A stretch of 64,000 nucleotides of DNA, taken from positions 558,001 through 622,000 of the forward strand of contig NZ_CP108484.1 in assembly GCF_036226505.1 (NCBI RefSeq). The letters run 5' to 3'. Shown piece by piece: positions 9,095 through 17,710 of this stretch. The notes under the pieces are model-generated. The model was not told where the DNA came from and did not search any database. It worked only from the letters and a program-made list of their open reading frames with translations. Numbering within the stretch: the stretch's first letter is position 1; each line of letters opens with the position of its first letter. A program made the translations under genes and the position numbers. Source of the stretch: Kitasatospora sp. NBC_01246. GTDB lineage: Bacteria; Actinomycetota; Actinomycetes; Streptomycetales; Streptomycetaceae.

Positions 9095-9955
9095 ATGGGA
9101 TTCATCGGCACGGTGGGGCTGGTGCTCCACCCCGAACGGACCAGCGCACCCACCGTGGCCACCGTGGTCCGCTGGAGCCGGGCGCGGGACGCCAAGGTCC
9201 TCGGACTGACGGCGGAGGTGGCCCGGATCGGGTGCGACGCCGTGGCGGTCGGGGCCGAGGAGATGGCCGCCACCGCCGATCTGCTGATCAGCCTGGGCGG
9301 GGACGGCACGATGCTGCGCGCGATGCGGCTGGTCGCCGGGAGCCGGGTCCCGGTGCTGGGCGTCAACGTCGGGCGGCTGGGCTTCCTCGCCGAGGTCGAC
9401 ATCCCGGAGCTGCCGGACGCCCTCGACGCGATCGACGATCTGCGGTTCACCGTGGAGTCCCGCTCCGGTGTCCAGGCCACGTTCGGTGACTCCCGGGAGA
9501 CGGCGCTCAACGACGTGGTGCTGCTGCGCAGCCCCGGGCACAGGTCGGCGGCCGTGGCGGTCCGGGTCCAGGGGCAGCCCTTCGTGTCGTACACCGCCGA
9601 CGCCGTCGTCGTGGCCACGCCGACCGGCTCCACGGCGTACAGCTTCTCCGCCGGCGGGCCGATCGTCTCCCCCAACGCCGAGGGCCTGCTGGTGACGCCG
9701 GTGGCCCCGCACGCGGCGTTCAACCGGTCCGTGTTCCTCTCCGGCGGGGAGCGGCTCGCCCTGGAGGTCCTGCCGCACAGCGGGGACCTCGCCATCGAGG
9801 CCGACGGCCTGCTGGTCGGCCGCGTCCGGCCGGGCGACGTCGTCGAGGTGACGATGCTCCCCGCCGCCTCGCGGGTCGTCCGGCTCGGCCGCACCACCTT
9901 CTACCAGCGCGCCCAGCGCAAGCTCCGGCTCACCGGCTCGGCGGAACCCGCCTGA
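9095..9955 (+). CDS. nadK: NAD kinase
   Basis: A 286-residue NAD kinase, which phosphorylates NAD to NADP with ATP or polyphosphate in the cytoplasm. The hallmark GGDGT is at 68-72, followed by VNVGRLGFLAEV, LNDVVLLR and ATPTGSTAYSFSAGGPIVSP, all canonical positions. The length matches the short bacterial form. The ATG at 9095 has a strong GAGGAGGT 7 nt upstream; possible upstream codons (from 8978) lack a site. It is not beside recN or the rRNA methyltransferase gene usual for the housekeeping copy in actinomycetes, so it may be a second paralogue. Confidence 0.95.
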   Translation: MGFIGTVGLVLHPERTSAPTVATVVRWSRARDAKVLGLTAEVARIGCDAVAVGAEEMAATADLLISLGGDGTMLRAMRLVAGSRVPVLGVNVGRLGFLAEVDIPELPDALDAIDDLRFTVESRSGVQATFGDSRETALNDVVLLRSPGHRSAAVAVRVQGQPFVSYTADAVVVATPTGSTAYSFSAGGPIVSPNAEGLLVTPVAPHAAFNRSVFLSGGERLALEVLPHSGDLAIEADGLLVGRVRPGDVVEVTMLPAASRVVRLGRTTFYQRAQRKLRLTGSAEPA

Positions 9956-9959
9956 GGAA

Positions 9960-9981
9960 GGCCCTCTCCCGAGGAAGGGCC
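9960..9981 (+). terminator. Small hairpin after nadK
   Basis: GGCCCT (9960-9965) and AGGGCC (9976-9981) can pair around a 10-nt loop just past the nadK stop. There is no T-run, so terminator function is only suggested by position. Confidence 0.35.
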
Positions 9982-10121
9982 GTCTCCCGACGGTGCCCGG
10001 CCGGTGCGCTGCTCGGGTCGGCCGGAGGCGGTCGTCGTCGCCCGAGCCGCTCGTCGGCGGCCGGTGAGGGACCGGCTCCGGCCACGTCACCGGCGGTGTG
10101 GTGACGTGCCCCCGGGCCTCA

Positions 10122-10161
10122 GGGGCGCTCAGGACGTGGGCGGGGCGCTCAGCACGTGGGC
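10122..10161. repeat. 20-bp tandem duplication at the amidohydrolase 3' end
   Basis: Two adjacent 20-bp units (10122-10141 and 10142-10161) differ at one base. The duplication spans the amidohydrolase stop codon and shifts frame, so the extreme C-terminus of the protein was probably altered by it. Confidence 0.6.
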
Positions 10162-11532
10162 GCGGGAGGCGTGGACGTCGGCGCGCAGGGCGGTCAGGTC
10201 GACGTCGAGGACGTGTCCGTTCCACTTGCGGGGCTCACCGTCGATCAGGACCGCGGCGATGTTGCGGGCGTCGGAGCCGAGGACGAGCGTGCCGATCGGG
10301 TCGTTGAGCGGCATGTTGTTGAGGTCCTCGGCCCGGACCACCAGCAGGTCGGCCTTCTTGCCGGGGGTGAGGGAGCCGGTGACGGCGGCGAGGCCGTTGG
10401 TGCGGGCGCCCTGGAGGGTGGCGAAGTCCAGCACGTCGTGGGTGGTGATCCGGGAGGGCTGCCGGTCGGTGCCGTGGGCGGCGTTGACGGCGCGCATTCG
10501 CTGGATGGCGTGCAGGGTCCGCATCTGGGTGAACATGTCGCTGGCCAGGGCGACTTCGACGTCGATGCTCAGGCCGGGGCGGACGCCGGCGGCGAGGGCC
10601 TCGTCCACGGCGGGGATCGCGGTCTCCAGGCCGATCTGGGCGTCGGAGGTGGGGGCGAGTGCCACGGTGGTGCCGGTCTCCCCGATGGCCTTCCAGGCGT
10701 CGGAGGTGAGCCCGGTGGCGTGGATCAGGGTGACGTCGGGGCCGAGGATGCCGTGCTCCGCCCAGCGGAGCACGGCCTCGGAGGAGGCCGTGCCGAAGAC
10801 GGCGTCCACGCTCACGCCGATGCCCAGGTCCTCGGCGACGCGGGCGAGTTCGGGACCGTAGGCGAGCGCGGGGCCGGCGATCTCCTCGGTGGCCAGGGCT
10901 GCCAGGCGCAGGGTGAGCAGTTGGTCGTCGCTGCCGAAGTAGCGGTCCCTGAGCCGGGTGAGGTCGCCGGGCCACTGCTGGTCCCAGGTGCCGAAGTGCG
11001 GGCCCATGGAGGCGTGCACGCCGCGGATGCCGGTGTCGAGGAGGGCCTGGACGGCGGCGTCGGAGTGGTCGCCGGTGCGGGAGTTGTGGGAGAAGTCGAG
11101 CATGGTGGTGATACCGCTGTCGATCGCGGTCAGGGCGGCCAGCCTGGTCCCGGTGTACATGTCCTCGGGCCGGTAGACGGTGGCGTAACCGGCCAGGGTC
11201 GCGGTGACGTAGCCGCCCAGGTCGTCGACGTCCGGCATGATCCGGCGCAACTGGGCCTCCCAGGCGTGGCGGTGGGTGTCGACGAAACCGGGGCAGAGGA
11301 TCGTGCCGGTGGCGTCGACGACCACGGCGTCGACCGCGCTCAGGCCGGGCCCGACGGCGGCGACGGTGTCGCCCTCGACGAGCAGGTCGCCCCGGTCGAG
11401 GACACCGAGCGCCGGGTCCATGGTGACGACGGTGGCGCCGGTGAACAGGATCCGCCGCCGGTCGGCGGGCAGGCTCCGGATCCGGGCGAGGGCGGCGTCT
11501 TCGGCGGTGGGGCGGGCGTGGGGGACGTGCAC
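10129..11532 (-). CDS. Amidohydrolase of the ATZ/TRZ and SAH/MTA-deaminase type
   Basis: A 467-residue metal-dependent hydrolase of the cyclic amidohydrolase superfamily. GFVDTHRHAWEAQ contains the HxH metal ligands, LIHATGL carries a later histidine, and KKADLLVVR near the C-terminus is the conserved beta-sandwich strand. The family removes amino or chloro groups from nucleoside, pterin or triazine rings; the substrate is not inferable. The GTG at 11532 has GGAAGGGAAC upstream. No transporter or other purine gene is adjacent. The extreme 3' end carries a 20-bp tandem duplication, so the last residues may be atypical. Confidence 0.85.
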   Translation of the reverse strand: MHVPHARPTAEDAALARIRSLPADRRRILFTGATVVTMDPALGVLDRGDLLVEGDTVAAVGPGLSAVDAVVVDATGTILCPGFVDTHRHAWEAQLRRIMPDVDDLGGYVTATLAGYATVYRPEDMYTGTRLAALTAIDSGITTMLDFSHNSRTGDHSDAAVQALLDTGIRGVHASMGPHFGTWDQQWPGDLTRLRDRYFGSDDQLLTLRLAALATEEIAGPALAYGPELARVAEDLGIGVSVDAVFGTASSEAVLRWAEHGILGPDVTLIHATGLTSDAWKAIGETGTTVALAPTSDAQIGLETAIPAVDEALAAGVRPGLSIDVEVALASDMFTQMRTLHAIQRMRAVNAAHGTDRQPSRITTHDVLDFATLQGARTNGLAAVTGSLTPGKKADLLVVRAEDLNNMPLNDPIGTLVLGSDARNIAAVLIDGEPRKWNGHVLDVDLTALRADVHASRAHVLSAPPTS

Positions 11533-11683
11533 GGGGTTCCCTTCCGGCGGTGGGTACGGCGACTGCCGCGGAGCCAGCCTGCCGCTCCGCCGTGGCCGGA
11601 ACCAGGCCGCGCCGTCCCCGGGTGCCGGGCACCCACCCGCCGCAGCGCGCGGCGGTGCCGACCCGCGCCGAGGAATGCGGAAC

Positions 11684-11715
11684 ACCCGGCCCGCCTCGAT
11701 GGAGGCGGGCCGGGT
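11684..11715 (-). terminator. Hairpin between regulator gene and amidohydrolase gene
   Basis: A 14-bp perfect stem (11684-11697 with 11702-11715) and a 4-nt loop lie 60 nt past the stop of the minus-strand regulator and about 150 nt before the amidohydrolase start, well placed to separate the two transcripts. No T-run. Confidence 0.6.
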
Positions 11716-11773
11716 TGCGGGTGTGGCGGGAGGGCACGCGGGGTCGGGGGTGTGGCGCGAAGGGGGCGCCGGG

Positions 11774-12637
11774 TCAGCCGGTGCTGAGCGCGCGGGCGGG
11801 TGCCACCCGCGTCGCCGGGGTGAGCCCGGCCAGGGCGCGGAGCCCGGCCAGGGCGGCGACAGCGGTGGGTTCGGCCTGGTAGACGACCAGTTGCTGGTGC
11901 GGTGCGCCGTTGACGGTGAAGGCGGAGAACTCGATCTCCAGGGCGCCCACCTCGGGGTGCGCGAGCCGCTTCGACTGCTGGGTCTTGGCCCGCACGTCGT
12001 GCCGGGCCCACAGCTCGCCGAACTCCGGGCTCCGCGCGCGCAGGGTGGCGACGACTTCGGCGATCCGCGGCGAGTCGGGGTGGTGTCCGTGGGCGGCGCG
12101 GAGTTCGGCGACGCAGGAGTGCGCGGAGCGCTCCCAGTCCCGGTAGAAGGAGCGGCCGGCGGGGTCGAGGAAGGCCATCCCGGCCAGGTTGTCGAACCTC
12201 TGGAACCCGCTGTGCAGGGCGCCGGCGAGGCGGTTGTGCGCCAGGACGTCCAGGGCCGGCCCCAGGACGAAGGCGGGCGTGTCGGGCCAGCTGTCGAGCA
12301 GTCGCCGCAGCTGGGGGCCGACGCGTTCGTGCCCGGCGGGCGCGCCCCGGCGTTCCTGGGGTGCCCGGACGAGTCGGCGCAGGTGGGCGAGCGCCTCGCC
12401 GTCGAGGTGGAGGGCGGCCGCGACGGCCTCGACGACCTGGGGCGAGGGATTGGTCTCGCGCCCCTGCTCCAGGCGCGTGTAGTAGTCGGCGCTCACGCCC
12501 GCCAGCATCGCGACCTCCTCGCGGCGCAGCCCCGGGACCCGACGGCGGCCGTGCTCCGGCAGGCCCACGCCCTGCGGCCGGAGGGCTTCGCGCCGTGCTC
12601 GGAGGTACTCGCCCAAGGAACTGCTGCTGTCGCTCAT
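11774..12637 (-). CDS. XRE-type regulator with MmyB-like ligand-binding domain
   Basis: The 287-residue protein has an N-terminal helix-turn-helix (GLRREEVAMLAGVSADYYTR then LEQGRETNPS, ~35-66) followed by the large C-terminal domain typical of MmyB-like regulators (RLLDSWPDTPAFVLGPALD; NLAGMAFLDP; RDWERSA; HPEVGALEIEF), proposed to bind fatty-acid-like ligands. Such regulators usually control a neighbouring dehydrogenase or reductase gene; here the aldo/keto reductase lies upstream on the same strand and is the nearest candidate target. The ATG at 12637 has only a weak GGG upstream. Confidence 0.9.
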   Translation of the reverse strand: MSDSSSSLGEYLRARREALRPQGVGLPEHGRRRVPGLRREEVAMLAGVSADYYTRLEQGRETNPSPQVVEAVAAALHLDGEALAHLRRLVRAPQERRGAPAGHERVGPQLRRLLDSWPDTPAFVLGPALDVLAHNRLAGALHSGFQRFDNLAGMAFLDPAGRSFYRDWERSAHSCVAELRAAHGHHPDSPRIAEVVATLRARSPEFGELWARHDVRAKTQQSKRLAHPEVGALEIEFSAFTVNGAPHQQLVVYQAEPTAVAALAGLRALAGLTPATRVAPARALSTG

Positions 12638-12821
12638 GACCCGACCCGGTGGAGGAGGAGGCCGGCTCCGTCGGTGCGGTGCGGGAGGCCCGGGCGTCCC
12701 GCACCGCACCCGCGGGGCCGATCCGACGCGGATCGGATCGCCGGGCCGCGGTCCGCGGTGCCCGGCGGCACGAGGTCATTCCTACCCTGTCAGCAGCCGG
12801 TGAGCCTGGCCCTGCCGCACC

Positions 12822-12989
12822 CAGGCAACCCCGCCCCTGGTCCCGGACGTCCCGGTCGCCAACCGGCCCGTCGTCGCCGCCTTTCTGGCGCACGGCTTCG
12901 CCGGTGCCGTCGCGGCCCGGCTCGGCGACGACACCGTGACCAAGGCGGACCTGGTCGACGCCGCGAGGGCCGCCGCACCCTCCTGGTGG
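12822..12989 (+). pseudogene. Possible C-terminal remnant of a TetR-like regulator
   Basis: Frame 3 here reads ...VPDVPVANRPVVAAFLAHG, then FAGAVAARLGDDTVTKADLV and DAARAAAPSWW. That rhythm (hydrophobic helix, GFAGAV, aspartate turn, AP-WW ending) is like the C-terminal helices of several actinobacterial TetR-family regulators. No N-terminal helix-turn-helix and no usable start are present upstream. The identification is from memory of family style only, so it is tentative. Confidence 0.3.
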
Positions 12990-13028
12990 CGCTGTCACCC
13001 CCGGAGCGCGGGCTCCGTCGGCCGGCGG

Positions 13029-14012
13029 TCAGCCGTTGAGCGTCTTCATGTACTCCGGCGGGTACCGGTCGCCGGTGACCGCGCCGTGGGGTGCGACCGC
13101 CTCGATCGCGGCGATGTCCTCGGGGGTGAGGGCCAGCTCGGTTGCGGCGACGTTCTCCTCCAGGTAACTGCGGCGCTTGGTGCCGGGGATGGCGACGGCG
13201 CCCTGGTGCCGGACCCAGGCGAGCGCCAGCTGGGAGGGCGTCACGCCCTTGGCGGCGGCGATCCGGCGAACCTCGCGCACGACCTCCAGGTTGCGGTCGA
13301 AGTTCTTCCCCTGGAAGCGCGGATCCGTCCGGCGCCAGTCGTCCGCGGCGAAGTCGTCGGGGCTGGTGATCGCGCCGGAGAGGAAGCCGCGGCCCAGCGG
13401 GGAGTAGGCGACCAGACCGATGCCCAGCTCCCGCAGCGTCTCCCGCACCCCGTCGTGCTCGATGCCGCGCTCGAAGAGCGAGTACTCGGTCTGCACGGCG
13501 GTGAGCGGGTGGACGGCGTGGGCACGCCGGATGGTCCGCGCGGACGCCTCGCAGACGCCGATGTAGCGGATCTTGCCGGCGGCCACCAGCTCGGCCAGCG
13601 CGCCGACGGTCTCCTCGATCGGCACCCCGGGGTCGATGCGGTGCAGGTAGTACAGGTCGACGTAGTCCGTGCCCAGGTGCCGCAGCGACCGGTCGAGCGC
13701 CCGCCGCACGTACTCCGGGTGGCCGTTGAGCCCGGACGCCCGACCGTCGTCCGCGAGCTCCACTCCGGTCTTGGTGGCCACCACCGCGTCCGCCCGGCGC
13801 CCGTGCAGCGCTTTGGCCAGCAGCTGCTCGTTGCGGAACGGTCCGTAGCTCTCGGCGGTGTCCAGCAGGGTGACGCCGAGCTCCAGCGCACGGTCGATGG
13901 TCGCCAGGGACTCGGTCTCGTCGGTGGCGCCGTAGAAGGCGCTCATCCCCATGCAGCCGAGACCCTGTACGCCTACGGTCAGGCCCTGGCTGCCCAGTGC
14001 TCGGTCTTCCAT
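13029..14012 (-). CDS. Aldo/keto reductase
   Basis: A 327-residue NADPH-dependent aldo/keto reductase of the cytoplasmic (beta/alpha)8 type. Catalytic residues are in the expected places: Asp and Tyr in [10 protein letters not shown], Lys in [10 protein letters not shown] and His in DLYYLHRID. The C-terminal [22 protein letters not shown] block contacts the NADPH phosphate. The opening [19 protein letters not shown] is that of the AKR13-like group. The ATG at 14012 has AAGGGGAAG upstream. Immediately beyond that site are five tandem heptamers that may be an operator. Confidence 0.95.
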   Translation of the reverse strand: MEDRALGSQGLTVGVQGLGCMGMSAFYGATDETESLATIDRALELGVTLLDTAESYGPFRNEQLLAKALHGRRADAVVATKTGVELADDGRASGLNGHPEYVRRALDRSLRHLGTDYVDLYYLHRIDPGVPIEETVGALAELVAAGKIRYIGVCEASARTIRRAHAVHPLTAVQTEYSLFERGIEHDGVRETLRELGIGLVAYSPLGRGFLSGAITSPDDFAADDWRRTDPRFQGKNFDRNLEVVREVRRIAAAKGVTPSQLALAWVRHQGAVAIPGTKRRSYLEENVAATELALTPEDIAAIEAVAPHGAVTGDRYPPEYMKTLNG

Positions 14013-14027
14013 GATCTTCCCCTTACG

Positions 14028-14062
14028 TGACCGGTGACCGGTGACCGGTGACCGGTGACCGG
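14028..14062. repeat. Five perfect tandem TGACCGG heptamers upstream of the aldo/keto reductase
   Basis: Units at 14028-34, 14035-41, 14042-48, 14049-55 and 14056-62 are identical, and each junction creates the palindrome ACCGGT. The array begins 16 nt upstream of the start codon, so it overlaps the 5' untranslated region or promoter of the gene. Confidence 0.85.
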
Positions 14063-14248
14063 CCAGCCCGGTGCGGGCCGGCGGCAGGTAGTTGACACCT
14101 GTACGTTACGCGCGCACCGGCCGTGACGCCCTCGGACGCCTCTCCGGCGCGCCCTCGGGCACGGGGAGCGCGCGGACCGGGAGCGCCTCGGCCGGAGCCC
14201 TGGGCAGTCGCCTTCCCTGCCTCCTGATGTCTAGTCAGAAACCCGCGC

Positions 14249-14541
14249 CGCCGTGCCCAATTCTCCTGGGTCGGGCGCAATGCGGACGGCCGCTTGGAAA
14301 TCTTCGTCCACGACGGCGCGAGCGGGCCGCTCTGGCACAGCTGGCAGTACACCGCCGGTGACGACGGGAGCTGGTCGAACTGGCGGCCGCTCGCCGGCGG
14401 TGTCGCCGGAGCCCCGGTCGTCGCCCCGAACGCCGACGGCCGCCTGGAGGTCTTCGCCCCCTTCACCGGCGGCAGCATCCGGCACATCCGGCAGGTCACC
14501 GCCGGCTCGACCGCCTGGTCGGACTGGCAGTCACTCGGCAG
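14249..14541 (+). pseudogene. Fragment of a PLL/tachylectin-like beta-propeller lectin domain
   Basis: About 95 codons encode blades of the type W-VGRNADGRLEIFVHDG, SWSNWRPLAGG, PVVAPNADGRLEVFAPF and WSDWQSLG. This repeated NADGRLE(V/I)F pattern is characteristic of PLL-like propeller domains that follow secreted hydrolases in actinomycetes. There is no start codon, signal peptide or catalytic domain upstream, and similarity stops before the HelD-type gene. At most two blades are present where five or more are expected, so it is a relic. Confidence 0.5.
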
Positions 14542-14665
14542 TCCTCGACCGGCCGGCGCGGCCGAGCACGCGACCGGGCGACGGGGCGAGGGCGTCCTCC
14601 CCCGGAACGGCAGGTCGGCCCGGTGGTGTGCACCAGAGGTCATATTCCACCCGGTTCGGTCAATA

Positions 14666-14694
14666 TTTACTTTCCCGGATTCCCTCTGCATAGT
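14666..14694 (+). promoter_or_regulatory. Candidate promoter of the HelD-family gene
   Basis: TTTACT (14666-14671) and CATAGT (14689-14694) are separated by 17 bp, in an unusually AT-rich patch for this window, about 40 nt ahead of the start codon at 14736. Confidence 0.45.
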
Positions 14695-14735
14695 GGCGCC
14701 TCGAAACAGTGGTGGATCGAGCCGAGAGGGCTTTC

Positions 14736-16823
14736 TTGTCTCAGATCAACGAGGTTGCCGCCCGCGAGGTGGAGCTTGAGCGGGTGCACGTCTCCGCCCT
14801 GGGCGACCTGTTCGACCAGCGGCTGGCCGGGGTGCGGGAGCAGCTGGCGCGCGTCCTCGCGGCGCCGTCCGACGGGGCGGGCGAGGTGTACGAGAGGGAC
14901 TTGGCGGCCGGACAACTGGCGCGCGAGGTACGACGGTTGGAAGGGGCCGAGGACGGGCTGGCCTTCGGCCGGATCGACCTGGCGGACGGGACCGTCCTGC
15001 GGATCGGGCGGCTGGGGCTGCAACGGGACTCCGACGAGCTGCCGGTACTGGTGGACTGGCGGGCCGAGGCCGCACGGCCGTTCTACGAGGCGACGCCGGT
15101 GCACCCGATGGGGCTGCGGCGACGGCGCCATCTGCGGCTGACGGGCCGGACAGTGGTGGGGGTGAGCGACGAACTGCTCGACGGCTCCGCACCGACCGAG
15201 CAGGACGTGGTCGGTGACGGTCCGTTGGCGGCGGCGCTCCAGGCCAGGCGGACCGGCCGGATGGGGGCGGCGGTCGCCACGCTCCAGGTCGAGCAGGACG
15301 CGATCGTCCGGTCGCCGCACCGCGGGGTGACGGTGGTGCAGGGCGGTCCGGGCACCGGGAAGACGGTGGTGGCGCTGCACCGGGCCGCGTACGTGCTGTA
15401 CGCGTTCCCGAGGGCGGCCGAGCGCGGTGTGCTCGTGCTGGGGCCGAACGCGCGGTTCCTCGACTACATCTCCCAGGTGCTGCCCTCGCTCGGCGAGAAC
15501 GACGTCGTCCTGGCGACGTGCGAGGAACTGGCGGGCGTCGCACCGGGCGCGGCGGACCCCTTCGAGGTGGCGCGCCTCAAGGGGAGTTCCGTACTCGCCG
15601 ACGCGCTGGCCGCCGTGGTCCGGTCCCGGCAGGCCCCGGGCGGCGACTTCGAGGTCCGGGTCGGCCGGGAGTGGATCCGGCTCCCGGAGGCGGAGGTCGT
15701 CCGGGCCCGGGAGTCGGCGCGGAGCAACGGTATCGCGCACAACCCGGCGCGCCGGCTGTTCAAGGAGCTGCTGGTCGACGCCCTCGTCGACGAGCTGGCC
15801 CGCAGCGGCGCCGAGGTGCTGGAGGAGATCGACGCCCAGGTCGCCGAGCTGACCGGACTCGACCTCGACCGGGCCGCCGCGGCGGACCTGCGCCGCCTCG
15901 GTCTCGACGACGCGCCGGCCACCGGGGCCGACGAGTTCGACGCCGACGCCGTCCGCGCCGACCTGCTGGACGACGCCTCGCTCGACCGGGCCGTCGAAGA
16001 CCTGTGGCCCCGGCTCACGCCGGGCCAGGTGGTCCACGCCCTGCTGGCGGAGGGCGACGATCCGGCCGGGCACCTGCAGGGGTTCACGGACGGGCAGTTG
16101 GCCCTGCTGCGGCGCACGCCGGAGGCGCCCTGGACGGACGGCGACGTGCCGCTCCTCGACGAGGCGGCCGGCCTGGTCGACGGCCCGCCGGAGCAGACGT
16201 TCGGGCACGTCGTCGTCGACGAGGCGCAGGAACTCACCGCCATGCAGTGGCGGATGATCGTGCGCCGCTGCCCGGGCCGGTCGATGACCCTGGTCGGGGA
16301 CTTCGCCCAGGCGGGCCCGGCGACGGTGGCCCGGGACTGGAAGGAGGCGCTCGGCCCGGACCTCGGACGGCGCTACGACCTGCGCACCCTGACCGTCAGC
16401 TACCGGACCACCCAGGAGATCCTCGCCGTCACCGAGGACCTGCTCGCCCGGATCGCCCCGGACCGCACACCGATCCGCTCGATCCGGCACGGCGAGGTGC
16501 CGCGCACCCTCGCCGCGGACCGCGCGTCGCTCGTCACCGCCCTCCTGCGGGAGCTGCGCGAGCAAGGCGCCGCGCACCCCGGCGAGTTGATCGGGGTGAT
16601 CTGCGCCGACGACCGGACGGCGCAGCTCGCGGCCGCGGGCGTCGAACGGCACGCCCGGCTGGTGCCGGCCTCACAGGCGCGCGGGCTGGAGTTCGACACC
16701 GCCGTCGTGTTCGACCCGGACGGCATCACCGCCGCCCGCCCCGGCGGCGAACGCGACCTGTACGTCGCCCTCACCCGCGCCACCAAGCGCCTGTGCACCC
16801 TCGCCGCGGAGGCCACCGGCTGA
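14736..16823 (+). CDS. HelD-family RNA polymerase-recycling ATPase (UvrD-like fold)
   Basis: A 695-residue superfamily-1 motor protein. Walker A is VQGGPGTGKTVVALHR (~210), motif II is VVVDEAQELTAMQW, and LVGDFAQAGP, TVSYRTTQEI and the C-terminal YVALTRATKRL complete the SF1 set. The N-terminal coiled coil and the LVDWRAEAARPFYEAT block are typical of HelD, which removes stalled RNA polymerase from DNA rather than unwinding nucleic acid. The HelR branch in Streptomyces protects polymerase from rifamycins; I cannot tell from sequence alone which branch this is. The TTG at 14736 has GAGAGGG 5 nt upstream; in-frame GTGs at 14709 and 14712 have no site. Confidence 0.85.
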   Translation: MSQINEVAAREVELERVHVSALGDLFDQRLAGVREQLARVLAAPSDGAGEVYERDLAAGQLAREVRRLEGAEDGLAFGRIDLADGTVLRIGRLGLQRDSDELPVLVDWRAEAARPFYEATPVHPMGLRRRRHLRLTGRTVVGVSDELLDGSAPTEQDVVGDGPLAAALQARRTGRMGAAVATLQVEQDAIVRSPHRGVTVVQGGPGTGKTVVALHRAAYVLYAFPRAAERGVLVLGPNARFLDYISQVLPSLGENDVVLATCEELAGVAPGAADPFEVARLKGSSVLADALAAVVRSRQAPGGDFEVRVGREWIRLPEAEVVRARESARSNGIAHNPARRLFKELLVDALVDELARSGAEVLEEIDAQVAELTGLDLDRAAAADLRRLGLDDAPATGADEFDADAVRADLLDDASLDRAVEDLWPRLTPGQVVHALLAEGDDPAGHLQGFTDGQLALLRRTPEAPWTDGDVPLLDEAAGLVDGPPEQTFGHVVVDEAQELTAMQWRMIVRRCPGRSMTLVGDFAQAGPATVARDWKEALGPDLGRRYDLRTLTVSYRTTQEILAVTEDLLARIAPDRTPIRSIRHGEVPRTLAADRASLVTALLRELREQGAAHPGELIGVICADDRTAQLAAAGVERHARLVPASQARGLEFDTAVVFDPDGITAARPGGERDLYVALTRATKRLCTLAAEATG

Positions 16824-16831
16824 CACGGCCC

Positions 16832-16861
16832 GGCCCCGGCCGTCACCCGACGGCCGGGGCC
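16832..16861 (+). terminator. Hairpin after the HelD-family gene
   Basis: A 13-bp perfect stem (16832-16844 with 16849-16861) and 4-nt loop start 9 nt past the stop codon, ahead of the convergent deformylase gene. Confidence 0.7.
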
Positions 16862-16964
16862 CGCCACCGCAGCCGTCAGACCACCCGACCGGAATCGTCG
16901 AGCCAGGACGGGGCAGGTCCGGGCAGGGAGCACGGGCCCCCGCTGGTCCCTGCCGTCGGACCGA

Positions 16965-17627
16965 TCAGCGGGCGAAGGTGGCGGCCCTGGCGGCGCGTTG
17001 GGCGAAGACGGTCTCGCGGCGGTCCGCCGTCTGTCGGAGTGCATCCCTGCGGTCCCGCTTCGAAAGCCGGTCCAGGTACGTGTGGCCGTCGAGGTGGTCG
17101 CTCTCGTGCTGCAGGCACCGGGCGAAGTAGCCGGTCCCCTCGATGACGAGCGGCTTGCCGTCCTGGTCGAACCCGCGCACGACGGCGTGGTCGGTGCGGG
17201 GGACGGCCATGGCGGCACCGGGCACGGAGAGGCAGCCCTCCACGTCGTCGACCAGTCGGCGGTCGCCCGGCTCCGGCAACTCCAGGACCGGGTTGAGGAT
17301 GTGGCCGACGTGCCGGATCCCGTCGTCGTCCGGGCAGTCGTAGACGAAGAGCCGCAGGTCGACGTCGACCTGGTTGGCGGCCAGGCCGGCGCCTTCGGCC
17401 ACGTGCATGGTGAGGAACATGTCGTCGATCAGTGCCGACAGTTCGGGCGTGCCGAACTCGGTGACCTCCCGGCACGGGCGGTGCAGGATCTCCTCGCCCG
17501 CCTCCGTGACCCGGCGGACCGAGCCGCGTTCCGCCTCGGGTGACAGCGCCGGGTAGGAGTCCACCGGTCTGCCCTGGACCCGGACCCGCCGGTCGACGGG
17601 ACCGGGCCGCTCGTGACGAACGGACAT
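16965..17627 (-). CDS. def: Peptide deformylase
   Basis: A 220-residue deformylase, which removes the formyl group from nascent N-terminal fMet. All three metal motifs are present: GLAANQ (81-86), EGCLS (130-134, Cys ligand) and QHESDH (173-178, two His ligands and catalytic Glu). An N-terminal extension of about 35 residues (PGPVDRRVRVQGRPVDSYP) precedes the usual VRRVTEAGEEILHRPC start. It has no fmt or priA neighbour as the housekeeping copy often does. It is divergent from a winged-helix regulator over two identical 12-bp palindromes, so its expression is probably regulated, as would suit a conditional or resistance isoform. Confidence 0.93.
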   Translation of the reverse strand: MSVRHERPGPVDRRVRVQGRPVDSYPALSPEAERGSVRRVTEAGEEILHRPCREVTEFGTPELSALIDDMFLTMHVAEGAGLAANQVDVDLRLFVYDCPDDDGIRHVGHILNPVLELPEPGDRRLVDDVEGCLSVPGAAMAVPRTDHAVVRGFDQDGKPLVIEGTGYFARCLQHESDHLDGHTYLDRLSKRDRRDALRQTADRRETVFAQRAARAATFAR

Positions 17628-17672
17628 GCTGTCTCCCCCACTCACCCTCCGGCCCACCCTGCGATGGACCGC

Positions 17673-17710
17673 TTGCCAATCACTTTGCAAAGTAGCAGAC
17701 TTTGCAAAGT
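17673..17710 (+). promoter_or_regulatory. Promoter with twin ACTTTGCAAAGT palindromes between def and regulator
   Basis: Two identical 12-bp perfect palindromes (17682-17693 and 17699-17710) are 17 bp apart centre to centre. A TTGCCA -35 (17673-17678), 17-bp spacer and CAGACT -10 (17696-17701) would start transcription at or next to G17709, the first base of the GTG start, making the regulator mRNA leaderless. One palindrome covers the spacer, the other covers from the -10 to the start codon. The same sites lie 55-85 bp upstream of def on the other strand. Confidence 0.75.

Noticed and set aside
14092-14097. TTGACA as a -35 element
   Set aside because: No -10 element occurs at 16-19 bp, and no gene starts nearby on that strand.
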